Shown: positions 20,699 through 29,179 of the stretch, in pieces
Numbering within the stretch: position 1 is the first letter of the stretch
Layout: each line of letters opens with the position of its first letter
Assembly (NCBI GenBank): GCA_016290775.1
Contig: JAEEVF010000006.1
Span: forward strand, 124,913 to 188,912
Source: Acetatifactor sp.
GTDB lineage: Bacteria > Bacillota > Clostridia > Lachnospirales > Lachnospiraceae
DNA length: 64,000 nucleotides
Direction: 5' to 3'
Made by a program: the position numbers and the translations under genes
Notes under the pieces: model-generated
Databases searched by the model: none
What the model was told of the DNA's origin: nothing
What the model saw: only the letters and a program-made list of their open reading frames with translations

Positions 20699-20987
20699 TA
20701 CCGCAAGAATAAGGTCAATTTCTTACATGCGGTACGCCTTTATGCATAAGTTTTCATTTGCTACCGCATGTGATCCCAGTGTTTCCTGTGTGCGGTAAGG
20801 TTTTTGGAATTCAAGGATTTGTTTTTTACCGCATCATCGTTCAAAATCTGAGATTTCGGTAATCATGAGCTTTTGGATCAGTTTTCCCTACCGTAAAGAG
20901 GTGAGAAAACACAAAAATGCGGTATGTTGAAAGCACTGCGAGTTTTTCAATTACCGCAAATAAATGTCAGACGGATTATGTGCGGCA
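20699..20987. repeat. Regular array of alternating TACCGCA / TGCGGTA half-sites, ~63-bp period
   Basis: Half-sites start at 20699(F), 20728(R), 20762(F), 20791(R), 20827(F), 20855(R'), 20889(F'), 20918(R), 20952(F), 20981(R'). Primes mark variants TTCGGTA, TACCGTA and TGCGGCA. Confidence 0.8.
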
Positions 20988-21058
20988 ACAAAAGAGGTTT
21001 TTTGACAATTCACTAAAGAAATGTGCTAAAATAAAAATAATTGGAAAGGAATTTCATT

Positions 21059-22156
21059 ATGAAAGAGTTGGAGATTCAGATTGCGGACGGAAGTCTGTAT
21101 TTCATAAGGCAGGGAGCTAGGCTGGAGGTTTCGCGCTATCAGGGGCTTGCGGGGCACGTGGAGATCCCGGCGAATGTTGCCGTGGAGGTGCAGGAGAGCA
21201 TGGCTGATAACGCGACAGCCGTGGAGGTGCATTCCTTGCCCGTGGCCGGCATCGGCAAGAAAGCTTTCCTAAGTAAAAAGTATCTGCGCTCCGTGACAAT
21301 CCCGGCAGGGGTTGCGGAGGTGGGAGACTGGGCGTTTGCCTATTGCGACGCGCTGCGCGAGGTCACGTTTGAAGGTAGGAACGTTACTTTTGGAAAGTCC
21401 GTGTTCTTGGAGTGCCCGAACTTGCGTTGCGTGCGATTCCCGGGAATGCCTGACAACGAGTCGGGTTCCTCGCAAGGATTTCTCTGCGGCGGGAGCGGAA
21501 GCCTGGCTTCGACGGGACTGACCAACGGCGGGAGCGGAAGCCTGGCTTCGTCAGGACTGACCAACGGCGGGAGCACTGGCCTGGCGTCGGCTGGATATAC
21601 CACGTACTGCGACGGCATTGGCGCTTTGACGGCTGCGGCCGTGACGCAGATGGAAAGCTCTTATCTTTTGGACGCGAGTGAGATCGGAAGCGCGGAGTGG
21701 CTTGCCAAATGGGACGCGCGAATGTTTGCGATCCTTGGCGCCGCGGATGATGAAGGCTATTCGAAGCAGATCCTTTGCGGTGAGGAAGACTATGAAAGCG
21801 CCGACCTTGAAACTTATCTGACGAATAGCCGAAAGAAGAAGGTACGTCTCCTCCTCCTTAGACTTCTGGCACCAATGGGGTTAGACCCCGCAAAGGCGGA
21901 CGAGCTTCGTAGCTACCTTCTTGCCCACACCAAGGGTTGTCAGACGGAGGAGACTTGGCAAGTGGTGCGGGACGAATATGGCGACCGCCGTGAATTCTAT
22001 GAGCTCTTTGCGACGATCGGGTGCTTTACCAAGGAGAACGCGCCGTCCATTATTGCGGAGACGAAGGAGGAGCATCCTGAGATGAAGGCCTTCTTCCTAA
22101 AATATCAGGCCGACCACTTTGCAGATCATGATTTCTTCGCGGATCTGGAGCTGTAG
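21059..22156 (+). CDS. Leucine-rich-repeat-like (BspA_5-type) N-terminus protein with GSGSLASTGLTNG repeats; function unknown
   Basis: IGKKAFLSKKYLRSVTIPAGVAEVGDWAFAYCDALREVTFEGRNVTFGKSVFLECPNLR is an LRR_5-like signature; RBS ggaaagg upstream of ATG 21059. Confidence 0.8.
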   Translation: MKELEIQIADGSLYFIRQGARLEVSRYQGLAGHVEIPANVAVEVQESMADNATAVEVHSLPVAGIGKKAFLSKKYLRSVTIPAGVAEVGDWAFAYCDALREVTFEGRNVTFGKSVFLECPNLRCVRFPGMPDNESGSSQGFLCGGSGSLASTGLTNGGSGSLASSGLTNGGSTGLASAGYTTYCDGIGALTAAAVTQMESSYLLDASEIGSAEWLAKWDARMFAILGAADDEGYSKQILCGEEDYESADLETYLTNSRKKKVRLLLLRLLAPMGLDPAKADELRSYLLAHTKGCQTEETWQVVRDEYGDRREFYELFATIGCFTKENAPSIIAETKEEHPEMKAFFLKYQADHFADHDFFADLEL

Positions 22157-22270
22157 TTGAAACAGGCCGACCACTTTGCAGATCATGATTTCTTCGCGGA
22201 TCTGGAGCTGTAGTTGAAACAGGCCGACCACTTTGCGGATCATGATTTCTTCGCAGAGCTGGAGTTGTAG
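22106..22270. repeat. 57-bp (19-codon) tandem repeat x3 spanning the 3' end of the 21059-22156 CDS
   Basis: CAGGCCGACCACTTTGC(A/G)GATCATGATTTCTTCGC... at 22106, 22163 and 22220; each copy contains an in-frame TAG (22154, 22211, 22268). Confidence 0.95.
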
Positions 22271-22417
22271 AAGGAATCAGCGAGAACTGCATAAGAAATA
22301 GGTCGAGAGAATTGCGTAAGGACAGGCCGAGAGAATTGCAGAAGCAGTCTGCCGGGAGAACCATAAAAGAAATCTACCAAGAAAATTAAGAACTCTGAAG
22401 AATGTCTTAAAATTGCC

Positions 22418-22456
22418 CGCGCAGGGCCCGAAAGCCTTGCGACGGGCCTCTTTTTA
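22418..22456 (+). terminator. Intrinsic terminator
   Basis: GCCCGCGCAGGGC..GCCTTGCGACGGGC stem (one bulge) followed by CTCTTTTTAT. Confidence 0.7.
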
Positions 22457-22538
22457 TATTATAATGCATCTTAGGGTTTGCGGGATCGCGAGCCAATATT
22501 GCGATCCGTCATACGAGACGTTAGGAGGATGAACCATT

Positions 22539-23768
22539 ATGGCGATGACTTACGAACAGGTAAAGGCAAAAGTAGCAAAATACGGGCAGGAGCAGGTCCT
22601 GAAATATGTCGACGAGCTGTCGGATGCGGAGAAGGCCGTTCTTTTCGCGCAGATCGAGGCGACGGACATGGACGTGATCGAATGCTGTAAACATAAGGAA
22701 GACATGGCAAAGCGTGGCGTGATCTCGCCTCTTGGCGCAATGGAGCTTCCGGAGATCGAAGCGAACAAGGAAAGCTTCACGAAGACTGGCGTGGAAGCCA
22801 TCAAGGCCGGGAAGGTCGGCGCGGTGCTTCTTGCGGGCGGCATGGGAACCAGACTTGGAAGCGATAACCCGAAGGGCATGTACAATGTTGGTCTGACGCA
22901 TGATCTATATATTTTCGAATGCCTGATCAATAACCTGCTTGACGTCGTAAAGCAGGCCGGCGCGTGGATCCACCTGTTTGTAATGACAAGTGACAAGAAT
23001 CATGACGCGACTGTCGGTTTCCTTTCCGAGCATGATTTCTTTGGATATGACAAAGCTTACGTTCACTTCTTCAAGCAGGAAATGGCGGCGGCGACGGACT
23101 ATAACGGAAAGATCTACCTGGAAGAGAAGGGCAAGCTTTCGACCTCTCCGAACGGCAACGGCGGCTGGTTTATCTCCCTTCAGAAGAATGGTCTGCTGGA
23201 TTTGGTGCACGAGCAGGGCATCGAGTGGATCAACGTGTTCGCGGTGGACAACGTGCTTCAGCGCATTGCGGATCCTTGCTTTGTCGGCGCGACCATCCAG
23301 AAGAACTGCGTGGTTGGCGCGAAGGTGGTGCGCAAGGTCGCTCCCGATGAGAAGGTTGGCTGCATGTGTCTTGAGGACGGAAGGCCTTCCATCGTGGAAT
23401 ACTATGACATGACGCCAGAGCTCATGGAAGCAAAGAACGAGAAGGGCGATCCCGCATATAATTTCGGCGTGATCCTGAACTATCTGTTCTTCGTGCCCGA
23501 TCTTGAGAAGATGATGGCAGGGCTGCCGCTCCACGTGGTGGAGAAGAAGATCCCGTACCTTGACGAGAATGGAAATCTTGTGAAGCCGGAGGCTCCGAAC
23601 GGATATAAATTCGAAAGCCTTGTGCTGGACATGATCCATCAGCTTTCGAGCTGCTTGCCTTTTGAGGTCGTTCGCGAGAAAGAGTTCGCGCCCATCAAGA
23701 ATAAGACGGGGGTTGATTCCGTGGAGAGTGCAAGGGAGCTCCTTAAGAAGAATGGGGTAGTGCTGTAA
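22539..23768 (+). CDS. UDPGP-family UTP--hexose-1-phosphate uridylyltransferase (eukaryotic-like type)
   Basis: LLAGGMGTRLGSDNPKGMYNVG, NGNGG and FAVDNVL motifs of the UDPGP family. Confidence 0.88.
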   Translation: MAMTYEQVKAKVAKYGQEQVLKYVDELSDAEKAVLFAQIEATDMDVIECCKHKEDMAKRGVISPLGAMELPEIEANKESFTKTGVEAIKAGKVGAVLLAGGMGTRLGSDNPKGMYNVGLTHDLYIFECLINNLLDVVKQAGAWIHLFVMTSDKNHDATVGFLSEHDFFGYDKAYVHFFKQEMAAATDYNGKIYLEEKGKLSTSPNGNGGWFISLQKNGLLDLVHEQGIEWINVFAVDNVLQRIADPCFVGATIQKNCVVGAKVVRKVAPDEKVGCMCLEDGRPSIVEYYDMTPELMEAKNEKGDPAYNFGVILNYLFFVPDLEKMMAGLPLHVVEKKIPYLDENGNLVKPEAPNGYKFESLVLDMIHQLSSCLPFEVVREKEFAPIKNKTGVDSVESARELLKKNGVVL

Positions 23769-23788
23769 AAGAACACACTCGCTGACTC

Positions 23789-24137
23789 GGGGTAAGGTGC
23801 ATGCTCCTCTCAGGGACGCTCGCGCTCTGAGTTCAGCGTATCGGTACTAAGTTGTCGCAGGTATGTGTGTTCACATTGTTCACACTCATACCTGCATACG
23901 CCAACTAAGTACCGACGCTTAGGAACTAAGCCCTGAGAGGGGCACAGCACCTCACCCCTCGAGATACTTGATGCCACATTGGCTTGGCCATGAGATTGCA
24001 GTAACGTAAGTGACCGGCGGAGGTGCCCTTGAGGAACAATTAGCCGGCAGCACTTAGCAAATCGTCCACTCCATGAGGACGGTCGATGAGCTTAGTGCAG
24101 TCCGAGCCGTTCCGATGGGGCGCCCTCCGCTGGGCAC
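23789..24137 (+). ncRNA. Candidate large structured RNA or leader (two domains: 170-nt rod + multibranched domain)
   Basis: No convincing ORF. Nested complementary arms: 23789-23800/23947-23958, 23807-23815/~23931-23939, 23842-23854/23902-23914, 23857-23865/23887-23895; second domain 24017-24028/24118-24130 and 24050-24058/24090-24098 with 24063-24067/24077-24081. Confidence 0.6.
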
Positions 24138-24192
24138 GAGGCAGAAAGCAAGTATATAGAACATTCATAGCACATACAGAAAGGACACACAC

Positions 24193-24978
24193 ATGGGCGT
24201 AGTAAGATATACGTTCTACTCAAAGGTACTAGGTGAGCAGACGAACATCTGCGCGATCGTGCCGACCTATGAGGTTTGGCGCGACAAGATGGACTACAAA
24301 GACTATTACAAGAACTACGGGACGAAACGCCTCTTATTCGTAATGCACGGCGGATCGGACGACAGTACGCTGTACCTGCGCCGCACGCGCATCGAGGAAT
24401 ATGCCTACGAGCGCAACATGGTCGTGATCTTCCCTGAAGTGCGCAACAGCTTCTACAGCAACATGATACACGGCAAGAAGTACTTCGATTACGTCTCCAA
24501 AGAGCTTCCGGAACTCGCGATGAACCTGTTCCCTGTATCGCGCGAGCGCAAGGATCACTTCATCCTTGGCAATTCCATGGGAAGCCACGGTTCGTTCAAA
24601 TTTGCGCTGAACTGTCCTGAATTCTTTGCAGCCGCTGTCGGCATGTCCGGCGCGGGCGACCTTGAAGAACTTGGTTTCTACAGCCCCATGTCCGTGCGCG
24701 TGCGCAATTCCTTCGGCACGATCGAGGAATATCGCGGCAGCATGAACGATTTCAAGCACCTCTACCGCGAGATGTTGAAAAACGGCACGGAGTTTCCGAA
24801 ATTATATGCGTGCTGCGGCACGGAGGACGGATTCTATCCCGGCGCCAAGAAGTTCGCTGAGGATGCGGCGGCAGCAGGCGTGCCCATCAAATGGTACGAG
24901 AGCCCCGGCAAGCATGAGTGGGTTTATTGGGACGCCATGCTTCCAAAGATGCTTGATCTGATGGTAGAGGGGGTGTAG
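24193..24978 (+). CDS. Esterase (alpha/beta hydrolase, esterase D/tributyrin esterase-like)
   Basis: GNSMGSHGSFKFAL nucleophile elbow and GKHEWVYWD catalytic His region. Confidence 0.85.
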   Translation: MGVVRYTFYSKVLGEQTNICAIVPTYEVWRDKMDYKDYYKNYGTKRLLFVMHGGSDDSTLYLRRTRIEEYAYERNMVVIFPEVRNSFYSNMIHGKKYFDYVSKELPELAMNLFPVSRERKDHFILGNSMGSHGSFKFALNCPEFFAAAVGMSGAGDLEELGFYSPMSVRVRNSFGTIEEYRGSMNDFKHLYREMLKNGTEFPKLYACCGTEDGFYPGAKKFAEDAAAAGVPIKWYESPGKHEWVYWDAMLPKMLDLMVEGV

Positions 24979-24981
24979 GCG

Positions 24982-25758
24982 ATGGGAATGATGCATTTTG
25001 ATTATCTGTCAACAGTGCTTGGCTATCACACCAACATTTATTATATTCTTCCGGCCTGCACGCATGAAGGCAAGGCTCCCAAGGCTACGCTCTATCTTTT
25101 GCACGGCGGCGCCGGCAATGGCCTTGACTGGATCCGCTACACCTCGATCGAGCGCTATGCGGACGCCCTCGAGGTGGCCGTTGTCATGCCCGAGGTGGAC
25201 GGAAGCTGCTTCTATGCGGACATGAAATATGGCTACAACTACTTCACCTTCCTGAAGGATGAAGTGATCGCGGTTTCGGAGAGCCTTCTTCCCGTGAATA
25301 AGACGGCGGACAAGCGCCTGGTGGCAGGCCTTTCCATGGGCGGCTACGGCGCGTTCAAATGGGCTTTCAACTGCCCCGATGATTTCGCGGCTGCGGCAAA
25401 CCTCTCCGGAATTTCCTCGATCGTGGACCTGTTCACGGATCCGTCCTCTTTTGCGGCAAAGAGCGTGGATGACCCTTGCGGCGTTGTTGCGCTGGACTTC
25501 GGGAGCATAGACGAACTTCGCAGCAGCATGAACGATTCCAAATACTGGATCGACAAGGCGGCCGCGGAAGGGACCAAGCTTCCCAAACTCTTCGCAGCCA
25601 TCGGCACCGAAGACTTCAGCTACAAATTCGCCGTTGATTATTTGAATTATTGCAAAGAGAAGGGGATTGAAATTCACTATGAGGAAATGCCCGGCGGCCA
25701 CGAATGGAAGGTCTGGGACGAAATGATCCAACGATTCCTTAACTGGAGCCTCGCATAA
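24982..25758 (+). CDS. Esterase, tandem paralog of the preceding gene
   Basis: GLSMGGYGAFKWAF, GGHEWKVWDEMI; similar start (FDYLSTVLGYHTNI vs YTFYSKVLGEQTNI). Confidence 0.87.
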   Translation: MGMMHFDYLSTVLGYHTNIYYILPACTHEGKAPKATLYLLHGGAGNGLDWIRYTSIERYADALEVAVVMPEVDGSCFYADMKYGYNYFTFLKDEVIAVSESLLPVNKTADKRLVAGLSMGGYGAFKWAFNCPDDFAAAANLSGISSIVDLFTDPSSFAAKSVDDPCGVVALDFGSIDELRSSMNDSKYWIDKAAAEGTKLPKLFAAIGTEDFSYKFAVDYLNYCKEKGIEIHYEEMPGGHEWKVWDEMIQRFLNWSLA

Positions 25759-25785
25759 ATAAAAAACATAGATTGGAGACAACAT

Positions 25786-26802
25786 ATGAAGATTTTGGTA
25801 ACAGGCGGCGCCGGCTTCATCGGCAGCCATACAGTAGTAGAACTCTTGAATGCAGGATATGACGCCGTCGTGCTTGACAACCTGAGCAATTCCAGCGAAA
25901 AATCCCTCGAAAGAGTGGAGCAGATCACGGGCAAAAAGGTTCCCTTTTACAAGGCGGACATCCTTGACAGAGCGGCCCTCGAGGAGGTCTTCTCGAAGGA
26001 AAAGATTGACGCGGTGATCCACTTTGCAGGCCTGAAGGCCGTGGGCGAATCCGTGGCGAAGCCTTGGGAATACTATGAGAACAACATTGGCGGTACGCTG
26101 ACCCTCGTTGACGTCATGAGAAAGCACGGCGTGAAGAACATCATCTTCTCGTCCAGCGCAACGGTTTACGGCGACCCGAAGTTCATCCCCATCACCGAGG
26201 AGTGCCCGAAGGGACAGTGTACGAACCCTTACGGCTGGACCAAGTCCATGCTGGAGCAGATCCTTTCTGACATTCAGAAGGCTGATCCTGAGTGGAACGT
26301 GATCCTGCTCCGTTACTTCAACCCGATCGGCGCGCACAAGAGCGGCCTCATCGGCGAGAATCCCACCGGCATCCCCAACAATCTGATGCCCTACGTGACA
26401 CAGGTGGCTGTCGGAAAGCGCCCTGAGCTCGGGGTTTTCGGCAATGATTATGACACCCATGACGGCACCGGCGTGCGAGATTATATTCATGTGGTGGATC
26501 TTGCGATCGGCCATGTGAAAGCCCTGAAGAAGATTGAGGAAAATGCGGGCCTTCGGATCTACAACCTTGGCACCGGCACCGGCTACAGCGTGCTCGACAT
26601 CGTAAAGAATTTTGAGGCCGCAACGGGCGTAAAGATCCCTTACAGCATCAAGCCTCGCCGCCCCGGCGACATAGCGACCTGCTATGCCGACGCCTCCCTC
26701 GCCAAAAAGGAGCTTGGCTGGGAAGCCCAGTACGGCATTAAGGAAATGTGCGAAGATGCCTGGAGATGGCAAAAGACGAACCCGAATGGGTATGATGATT
26801 AA
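25786..26802 (+). CDS. galE: UDP-glucose 4-epimerase
   Basis: [35 protein letters not shown] (YxxxK); [12 protein letters not shown]. Confidence 0.95.
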   Translation: MKILVTGGAGFIGSHTVVELLNAGYDAVVLDNLSNSSEKSLERVEQITGKKVPFYKADILDRAALEEVFSKEKIDAVIHFAGLKAVGESVAKPWEYYENNIGGTLTLVDVMRKHGVKNIIFSSSATVYGDPKFIPITEECPKGQCTNPYGWTKSMLEQILSDIQKADPEWNVILLRYFNPIGAHKSGLIGENPTGIPNNLMPYVTQVAVGKRPELGVFGNDYDTHDGTGVRDYIHVVDLAIGHVKALKKIEENAGLRIYNLGTGTGYSVLDIVKNFEAATGVKIPYSIKPRRPGDIATCYADASLAKKELGWEAQYGIKEMCEDAWRWQKTNPNGYDD

Positions 26803-26829
26803 GACAGTGACATAGATTTGTACTTGTAA

Positions 26830-26876
26830 CTACCTTGGAGACGTGATAAAGTATCTCCAAGGTAGTTTTTCTTTTG
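26830..26876 (+). terminator. Intrinsic terminator (copy 1)
   Basis: CTACCTTGGAGA / TCTCCAAGGTAG perfect 12-bp stem followed by TTTTTCTTTT. Confidence 0.9.
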
Positions 26877-27049
26877 GCGCAAGCCAGTCTGAAGTTAGGA
26901 AATCTCGAAATTGTGAATTCCCCAATAAGATGATTTGCAATAGGTGCGAGGATTGTTTTTCGCTATTTTGTGCTTCTATATGCGCATTCATATAATGCGC
27001 ATTGACATAATGCGTATTATCAGATATGATAAAGGAGGAAATAAGAATT

Positions 27050-27238
27050 ATGCCAAAAAGGCCCAAAGAAATGGAGAGGGAAATCATGGCTGACGGATGG
27101 ATATTCAAAAGCCAGGAAGGGTCTCACAGACATTATGTTCATCCCAAGAAGCCGGGAAAAGTGACAATCCCTTTTCATAGCAAGGAATTATCCAAAATAG
27201 TAGAAAAATCAATTAGGAAACAAGCAGGGCTTGATTGA
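27050..27238 (+). CDS. hicA: HicA-family mRNA interferase toxin (copy 1)
   Basis: MADGWIFKSQEGSHRHYVHPKKPGKVTIPFHSKELSKIVEKSIRKQAGL; typical HicA double-stranded RBD motif; RBS aaaggagg. Confidence 0.92.
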   Translation: MPKRPKEMEREIMADGWIFKSQEGSHRHYVHPKKPGKVTIPFHSKELSKIVEKSIRKQAGLD

Positions 27239-27259
27239 TCGGAGAGGAGATGAAAGCTT

Positions 27260-27676
27260 ATGTTATCAATATATCCGGCATGTTTTTTCAAGGAGGACAG
27301 GGGATATTCGGTTGTGTTCCCGGACTTGAATTGGCTGGCGACATGTGGAGATTCGGAAAAGGACGCCATGAATATGGCGGTAGATTGCCTGGCAGGCTTT
27401 CTGTATTCGCTAAAACGGGATGGAGAAACGATTCCGGAAGCGTCGAACTTGCGCGATATTTCACTGGAGAAAGTGGCAAGGGAATTGGAAGTTGAGCCAG
27501 ACGGCTTTGTAAATCTTGTTTCCGTTGACATGGAAGAATATGCAAAATATCATTTCGAGAAGGCAGTTCGCAAGACGCTCACGATCCCTGCATGGCTGAA
27601 TGTTGCTGCGCAGGAAAAGCATATTAATTTCTCGCAGACGCTTCAAGAAGCATTGCTGATGAAACTGAAATCGTGA
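27260..27676 (+). CDS. hicB: HicB-family antitoxin (copy 1)
   Basis: YPACFFKEDRGYSVVFPDLNWLATCGDSEKDAMNMAVDCLAGFL partially degraded RNase H fold; RHH-like C-terminus. Confidence 0.92.
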   Translation: MLSIYPACFFKEDRGYSVVFPDLNWLATCGDSEKDAMNMAVDCLAGFLYSLKRDGETIPEASNLRDISLEKVARELEVEPDGFVNLVSVDMEEYAKYHFEKAVRKTLTIPAWLNVAAQEKHINFSQTLQEALLMKLKS

Positions 27677-27914
27677 GTATAAAGCACTTCCTTGCGTGGA
27701 CGTAACACGGTATGTTACATCGTGAAAAGGTCCCATTTTGCGGGCAACGTAACATGAGACGTTACGTTATGAACGTGAGAATCGCTTGCGCTTGGTCGGG
27801 ATTTTGGGTAAGGTGAGATCAAGCGATGGGACCCCGCGAAGCGAAAATATATCATGGGTGTGAGAGCGGCTGACAAGGCAAGCACAACATGATCAAGAAA
27901 AGGAGAAAAGCGAA

Positions 27915-28364
27915 ATGAATGAATTTGGAAATAAAGTAGCTCAAAAAAGAAAAGACATGGGGATGACGCAGGTGGAATTTGCCGATGCACTATCGGTGAC
28001 CAGACAGACGGTATCCCGCTGGGAGGCAGGGACGGTGATGCCTGATGTCGACAAGATCGGCGACATTGCCAGGATCCTTGGCGTGACCTGCGATTATCTG
28101 CTTCGGGATGACGTGGAGGTCGAGCAAGGTACAATGGCCGGAAGCAGTGTCAGCGCAATGCTTCTTGCCACCCAGGGGAAGAAGGTCAAGATTGATTTTT
28201 GCGAAGACGAGACGGACATCGATCTGTATGACAAGGTTTGTACCGTCGTTGGCTTTGAGGGAAATTGGATGAAGGTTTCCGTACAGACAAAGAAAGAAAC
28301 CATTGAGAAGATCATTCCGGTTTCTTCCATCTTTTCAATCGAGATCATGAAGGAGGAAGCATAA
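27915..28364 (+). CDS. XRE-family helix-turn-helix regulator with C-terminal accessory domain
   Basis: NKVAQKRKDMGMTQVEFADALSVTRQTVSRWEAGTVMPDVDKI. Confidence 0.93.
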   Translation: MNEFGNKVAQKRKDMGMTQVEFADALSVTRQTVSRWEAGTVMPDVDKIGDIARILGVTCDYLLRDDVEVEQGTMAGSSVSAMLLATQGKKVKIDFCEDETDIDLYDKVCTVVGFEGNWMKVSVQTKKETIEKIIPVSSIFSIEIMKEEA

Positions 28365-28729
28365 TGGAATACTTGTTGTGGATATTGGCAATTCTTGGAT
28401 TTGTTGCGTTTTGCAGCATTGGCGGTCTCACCGCCCGCATCAGAAAATTGGAACAGCAGATGGGCAGCATGCAGGGCAGCCCCGTGCATGAAGAAAAACT
28501 GTCCTTGATGAAAGTGATGCGGGAATATATTGGCAAGAAGGTGGAATTGGAATTTCGGGGCGATGAGTGTGATCTGGACCTGATCAATGTGCCAGTGCGC
28601 AAGGGATCCTGCATCGTCGAAGACGTGGACAAGGACTGGGTGCGGGTTCACATAACCTATGACAGGACTGATAAGGTGAAACTGATCCGCCTGCAGGCGA
28701 TCAGCGGTGTGAAAGGGATTGGAGAATAA
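28364..28729 (+). CDS. Small membrane-anchored protein sharing the C-terminal domain of the upstream XRE regulator
   Basis: N-terminal TM (YLLWILAILGFVAFCSIGGL) then GKKVELEFRGDECDLDL...KDWVRVHI, resembling GKKVKIDFCEDETDIDL...GNWMKVSV. Confidence 0.75.
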   Translation: MEYLLWILAILGFVAFCSIGGLTARIRKLEQQMGSMQGSPVHEEKLSLMKVMREYIGKKVELEFRGDECDLDLINVPVRKGSCIVEDVDKDWVRVHITYDRTDKVKLIRLQAISGVKGIGE

Positions 28730-28749
28730 ACATAGATTTGTACTTGTAA

Positions 28750-28796
28750 CTACCTTGGAGACGTGATAAAGTATCTCCAAGGTAGTTTTTCTTTTG
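28750..28796 (+). terminator. Intrinsic terminator (copy 2)
   Basis: Same CTACCTTGGAGA/TCTCCAAGGTAG stem + TTTTTCTTTT. Confidence 0.9.
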
Positions 28797-28969
28797 GCGC
28801 AAGCCAGTCTGAAGTTAGGAAATCTTGCATTCAAAATTCCCCTAAGAAATGATTTTTTCATAGGTGTGTTGATCGCGTTTTGTGATTTGTTTTTTGTTAT
28901 ATGCGCATACATTAGATGCGCATTGACATAATATGCATTATGAGATATGATAAAGGAGGAAAGAAATTT

Positions 28970-29158
28970 ATGCCTAAAAGGCCCAAAGAAATGGAGAGGG
29001 AAATCATGGCTGACGGATGGATATTCAAAAGCCAGGAAGGGTCTCACAGACATTATGTTCATCCCAAGAAGCCGGGAAAAGTGACAATCCCTTTTCATAG
29101 CAAGGAATTATCCAAAATAGTAGAAAAATCAATTAGGAAACAAGCAGGGCTTGATTGA
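28970..29158 (+). CDS. hicA: HicA-family toxin (copy 2)
   Basis: Protein identical to copy 1 over MPKRPKEMEREIMADGWIFKSQEGSHRHYVHPKK... Confidence 0.92.
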   Translation: MPKRPKEMEREIMADGWIFKSQEGSHRHYVHPKKPGKVTIPFHSKELSKIVEKSIRKQAGLD

Positions 29159-29179
29159 TCGGAGAGGAGATGAAAGCTT

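Larger units (their letters stand above)
26811..27676 (+). repeat. Copy 1 of ~866-bp direct repeat containing terminator + hicAB
   Basis: Matches 28731-29596 at a constant 1920-bp offset, with a diverged block before hicA. Confidence 0.93.

Noticed and set aside
20699-20987. CRISPR array
   Set aside because: The conserved unit is only 7 bp and alternates orientation; CRISPR repeats are normally ~23-47 bp direct repeats. No cas genes in the window.
23789-23958. 6S RNA identity for the long rod
   Set aside because: The rod lacks an obvious large central bubble, continues into a second structured domain, and shows no recognisable 6S consensus; could not be confirmed without a covariance search.
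25009-26772. 587-aa minus-strand ORF opposite esterase and galE
   Set aside because: Spans two well-supported genes on the other strand; no domain motifs; compositional artefact.
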